Source: an uncultured bacterium (lineage in GTDB: Bacteria > CALINM01). Taken from it: 10,074 bases of DNA. The notes under the pieces were generated by a model, which saw nothing but the letters and a program-made list of their open reading frames with translations, did not search any database and was not told the DNA's origin. Positions 8,149-10,074 of the stretch are shown in pieces. A program made the position numbers and the translations under genes. Positions within the stretch are counted from its first letter, which is position 1. Each line of letters opens with the position of its first letter. Where the stretch lies: positions 1-10,074 of the forward strand of contig CALINM010000013.1 of the NCBI GenBank assembly GCA_938045315.1. The letters run 5' to 3'.

Positions 8149-8888
8149 ATGATGGTATTTAGTGAATTCGCTGCTCTAATAACATTAACAGCCATAGAAA
8201 TAGTTCTGGGTATTGACAATATAATTTTTATCTCCATACTTTCTGGTAGACTTCCTCAGGAACAGCAAAATAAAGCAAGATTTATAGGGCTTTTTTAGCT
8301 ATGTTCACCAGGATCCTTTTACTTTTTTCTATCACTTTTCTTATGGGGCTTACAAAACCAATATTTACATTATTTAGCAAATCCTTTTCTGGAAGAGAAA
8401 TAATATTATTTGTTGGAGGACTTTTTCTTCTTGCTAAAAGTACTACAGAAATACATGAAAAACTTGAAGGTGCTAAAAACAAGAATGTAAGAAAAATGAC
8501 TTCTAAATTTTTAGCTATTATTGTTCAAATTATCCTATTAGATATAGTTTTTTCCCTTGACTCTATTATCACAGCAATAGGATTAACACAAAATATAAAA
8601 ATAATGATTATTGCAATTGTAATTGCTACTATTTTTATGATAATTTTCTCCACTGCTATCAATAAGTTTATTGAAAAACATCCTACCATGAAAATCTTAG
8701 CCTTAGCCTTTCTTATACTTGTCGGAGTAGCATTGATAGGTGATGCTTTAGGTATGCATATACCAAGGGGATACATATATTTTTCCATGGCTTTTTCATT
8801 TTGTGTGGAAATGATTAATTTAAGATTCAGGCCCATATCTCAAGAACCAGTGAAGCTTCATACACCCTATATGTATAAAAAAAATTGA
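8149..8888 (+). pseudogene. TerC/YgdQ-family integral membrane protein, interrupted by one frame change
   Basis: The frame from ATG 8149 encodes TAIEIVLGIDNIIFISIL and continues to ARFIGLF, where it meets TAG (8296-8298). The family sequence continues in the -1 frame from TTA (8295) as LAMFTRILLLF, and on to the stop at 8886-8888. Joined, the two parts give 246 residues that follow E. coli YgdQ (237) without a gap, so one extra T in the T run (8291-8296) would restore the gene. Family hallmarks are present on both sides: the acidic membrane motifs EIVLGIDN (17-24) and LLDIVFSLDS, plus HP.MKILALAFLILVG and GYIYFSMAFS. About seven membrane helices are expected. TerC relatives are linked to metal-ion (notably manganese) handling and tellurium resistance, but the role of this subgroup is not settled. 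It starts 2 nt after purN. A true loss, an assembly error or recoding are all possible; a second ATG at 8301 could give a shortened 195-residue product. Confidence 0.85.
8291..8298 (+). other. T-run followed by a stop: frame-change site in terC
   Basis: Six T followed by AG place TTT TAG in the upstream frame. A one-base backward slip of the Phe codon onto the preceding TTT would give TTT TTA GCT and join the two halves exactly. A one-T gain in the DNA or transcript would do the same. No convincing downstream stem-loop is seen. Confidence 0.6.
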
Positions 8889-8912
8889 CAATTAAAATTT
8901 ACATGGCATAAT
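8885..8912 (+). promoter_or_regulatory. Sigma70-like promoter of bfr
   Basis: TTGACA (8885-8890, perfect consensus -35) is followed after 16 nt by CATAAT (8907-8912, five of six to the -10 consensus). Its first part overlaps the terC stop codon (8886-8888). It lies 30 nt before the bfr start, so the transcript would begin close to the ribosome binding site with a short leader. This suggests that bfr is expressed separately from the purine genes. AT-rich DNA yields chance -10 matches, but a perfect -35 at near-ideal spacing in the only gap of this size is good evidence. Confidence 0.7.
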
Positions 8913-8929
8913 TTAAAATAAAATACAAT

Positions 8930-8936
8930 GGAGGGA
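8930..8936 (+). promoter_or_regulatory. Strong ribosome binding site of bfr
   Basis: GGAGGGA lies 5 nt before the ATG at 8942. It is the strongest Shine-Dalgarno match in the window, suggesting efficient translation and fixing the start. Confidence 0.75.
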
Positions 8937-8941
8937 TAAAA

Positions 8942-9406
8942 ATGAAGGGTGATGCAAAATTAATAGAGACGCTAAATTCACTTCTTGCAGATGAGCTTAC
9001 AGCTATAAGTCAGTATATGGTTCATGCAGAGATGTGTGCAAACTGGGGCTATAAGAAGCTCCATGAAAGTTTTGAAAAAAGGGCTTTTACTGAAATGAAA
9101 CATGCTGAAAAACTTATTGAAAGAATTATTTTTCTTGAAGGTAAACCAATTGTATCAAACTTGAGAGAAATGCACATTGGCAGTGAAATCCCAAACCAAT
9201 TAAACAATGACTACGCTTTAGAACTTAATGCTATAGCAGCTTATAATAATGCGATAAAACTTGCAGGTGATTTAAACGATAATGCTACAAGAGAAATTCT
9301 AATTAATATTTTAAATGATGAAGATAAACATGTAGATGAAATAGAACAGCTAAGAGACCAGATAAATCAGTTAGGATTACAGCTATTTTTATCAACACAA
9401 ATCTAA
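8942..9406 (+). CDS. bfr: Bacterioferritin
   Basis: Bacterioferritin forms a 24-subunit shell that oxidises Fe(II) and stores iron as a mineral in the cytoplasm. The 154 residues match the usual length (E. coli Bfr is 158). All ferroxidase-centre ligands fall at the E. coli positions: Glu18, Glu51, His54, Glu94, Glu127 and His130, with Tyr25 also conserved. Met52, the axial ligand of the heme shared between two subunits, is present, which separates it from non-heme ferritins and Dps. It has its own promoter and a strong ribosome binding site, unlike the tightly packed purine genes before it. Iron- or peroxide-dependent control would be usual for the family, but no confident Fur or PerR box is visible. 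Confidence 0.96.
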   Translation: MKGDAKLIETLNSLLADELTAISQYMVHAEMCANWGYKKLHESFEKRAFTEMKHAEKLIERIIFLEGKPIVSNLREMHIGSEIPNQLNNDYALELNAIAAYNNAIKLAGDLNDNATREILINILNDEDKHVDEIEQLRDQINQLGLQLFLSTQI

Positions 9407-9427
9407 ACTTAATATAGGAGTATTGAT

Positions 9428-10074
9428 ATGGTTAAAATTACTTATCATGGCCATGCATGTATAGAATTAAATGATGGTAAATTTGATATTATTTTTGATC
9501 CCTTCATTACAGGGAATCCAGTAACAAAGACTGATTCTAATTCATTAAAACCAAATGCAATATTAATTAGTCACGGACATGCAGACCATTTAGGAGATGC
9601 GATAAGCATATCTAAAAGAACAGGCGCTTTAATTATAGCACCCTTTGAATTGGCCGATTTTTGTCAAAAACAGGGAGCTACCAATATACATCCCATGCAT
9701 ATTGGTGGTAGTTACAACTTTGAATTCGGTAAAGTCAAATTGACTCAGGCACTTCACGGTTCTGCATTTGTTACCCCTGATGGAACCCATTACACTGGAA
9801 ATCCATGCGGCTTCATTGTTCATTTTGGGGGCAAGTGTTTTTATTTCGCCGGTGATACCGGGCTATTTGGTGATATGAAAACAATTGGTTATTTAAATTC
9901 AATAGACATAGCATTTCTACCCATCGGAGATAACTTTACTATGGGACCGGATGACGCTATTAAAGCAGCTGAAATGCTTCAAGCCAAAACTGTAATTCCA
10001 ATGCATTACAACACCTGGCCCCTAATTGAACAGGATCCAGAAAAATTTAAAGAAAAGCTCAAATCAATAGGCAT
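9428..10074 (+). CDS. UPF0173-type metal-dependent hydrolase, metallo-beta-lactamase fold (3' end cut by window)
   Basis: The frame is open from ATG 9428 to the right edge, giving 215 codons. Metallo-beta-lactamase metal-binding residues are visible: His49, His51, Asp53 and His54 in SHGHADHLGDA, His110 in ALHGSAF, Asp143 in FAGDTGLFGDM and His193 in PMHYNTWP. The phrases PIGDNFTMGPDDA and NTWPLIEQDPE are characteristic of the UPF0173 (YtkL-like) group, whose members are about 225-230 residues, so only the last dozen or so residues are probably missing. It is a predicted cytoplasmic hydrolase with no signal peptide, and the substrate is not established. AGGAG (9416-9420) lies 7 nt before the ATG. 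The 21-nt gap after bfr, with no terminator, suggests co-transcription with bfr. Confidence 0.92.
   Translation, partial: MVKITYHGHACIELNDGKFDIIFDPFITGNPVTKTDSNSLKPNAILISHGHADHLGDAISISKRTGALIIAPFELADFCQKQGATNIHPMHIGGSYNFEFGKVKLTQALHGSAFVTPDGTHYTGNPCGFIVHFGGKCFYFAGDTGLFGDMKTIGYLNSIDIAFLPIGDNFTMGPDDAIKAAEMLQAKTVIPMHYNTWPLIEQDPEKFKEKLKSIG

Noticed and set aside
8296-8360. Downstream stimulatory hairpin or pseudoknot for frameshifting
   Set aside because: Only a short AGGATCCT palindrome is present, with no stem of useful length, so no structural support for programmed frameshifting was found.
8525-8836. Minus-strand open frame of 103 codons opposite the terC-like gene
   Set aside because: The hydrophobic composition simply mirrors the membrane helices encoded on the + strand, which match the TerC family closely.
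8301-8888. Independent intact membrane protein starting at ATG 8301
   Set aside because: The first helix and the EIVLGIDN motif lie upstream in the other frame and join without a gap, so this is the larger part of a split gene. Re-initiation here remains possible but there is only a weak ribosome binding site.
9407-9427. Terminator between bfr and the UPF0173 gene
   Set aside because: No inverted repeat followed by a T run fits in the 21-nt gap.

Overview
The window is AT-rich, densely packed bacterial DNA with every gene on the + strand. It holds most of a de novo purine biosynthesis operon: the 3' tail of purB (adenylosuccinate lyase), a purS-purL fusion, purQ, purF, pyrE (orotate phosphoribosyltransferase), an unassigned small lipoprotein gene, purM and purN. 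Gaps between these genes run from a 1-nt overlap to 30 nt, so a single transcript is very likely. The operon promoter lies upstream of the window.

Beyond purN there is a TerC/YgdQ-type membrane protein gene broken by one frame change in a run of six T, starting 2 nt after purN. Next is a bacterioferritin gene (bfr) with a strong sigma70-like promoter of its own (TTGACA-16 nt-CATAAT) overlapping the terC stop codon. Last is a metallo-beta-lactamase-fold hydrolase of the UPF0173 type that runs off the right edge. No tRNA, rRNA, CRISPR array, insertion sequence or clear terminator was seen, and no gene-free stretch exceeds about 60 nt.

The genes cover these pathway steps: PurF makes phosphoribosylamine from PRPP (step 1), PurN formylates GAR (step 3), PurSL plus PurQ makes FGAM (step 4), PurM closes the imidazole ring (step 5) and PurB acts at two later steps. 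PyrE is the PRPP-using step of UMP synthesis, so both nucleotide pathways meet in this operon. purD, purE, purK, purC and purH are not in the window.

Organism: low G+C, a lipoprotein signal peptide, a PurL carrying two N-terminal PurS-like units with PurQ still separate, and an Fe-S type PurF suggest a diderm, possibly anaerobic bacterium. The PurSL architecture is known from deltaproteobacterial lineages such as Geobacter, so an AT-rich Desulfobacterota, Deferribacterota or related lineage is a reasonable but low-confidence guess. Most of the window is ordinary metabolism. The points worth a second look are the frame change in terC, the PurSL architecture, the unassigned lipoprotein inside the purine operon, and the bfr promoter region.
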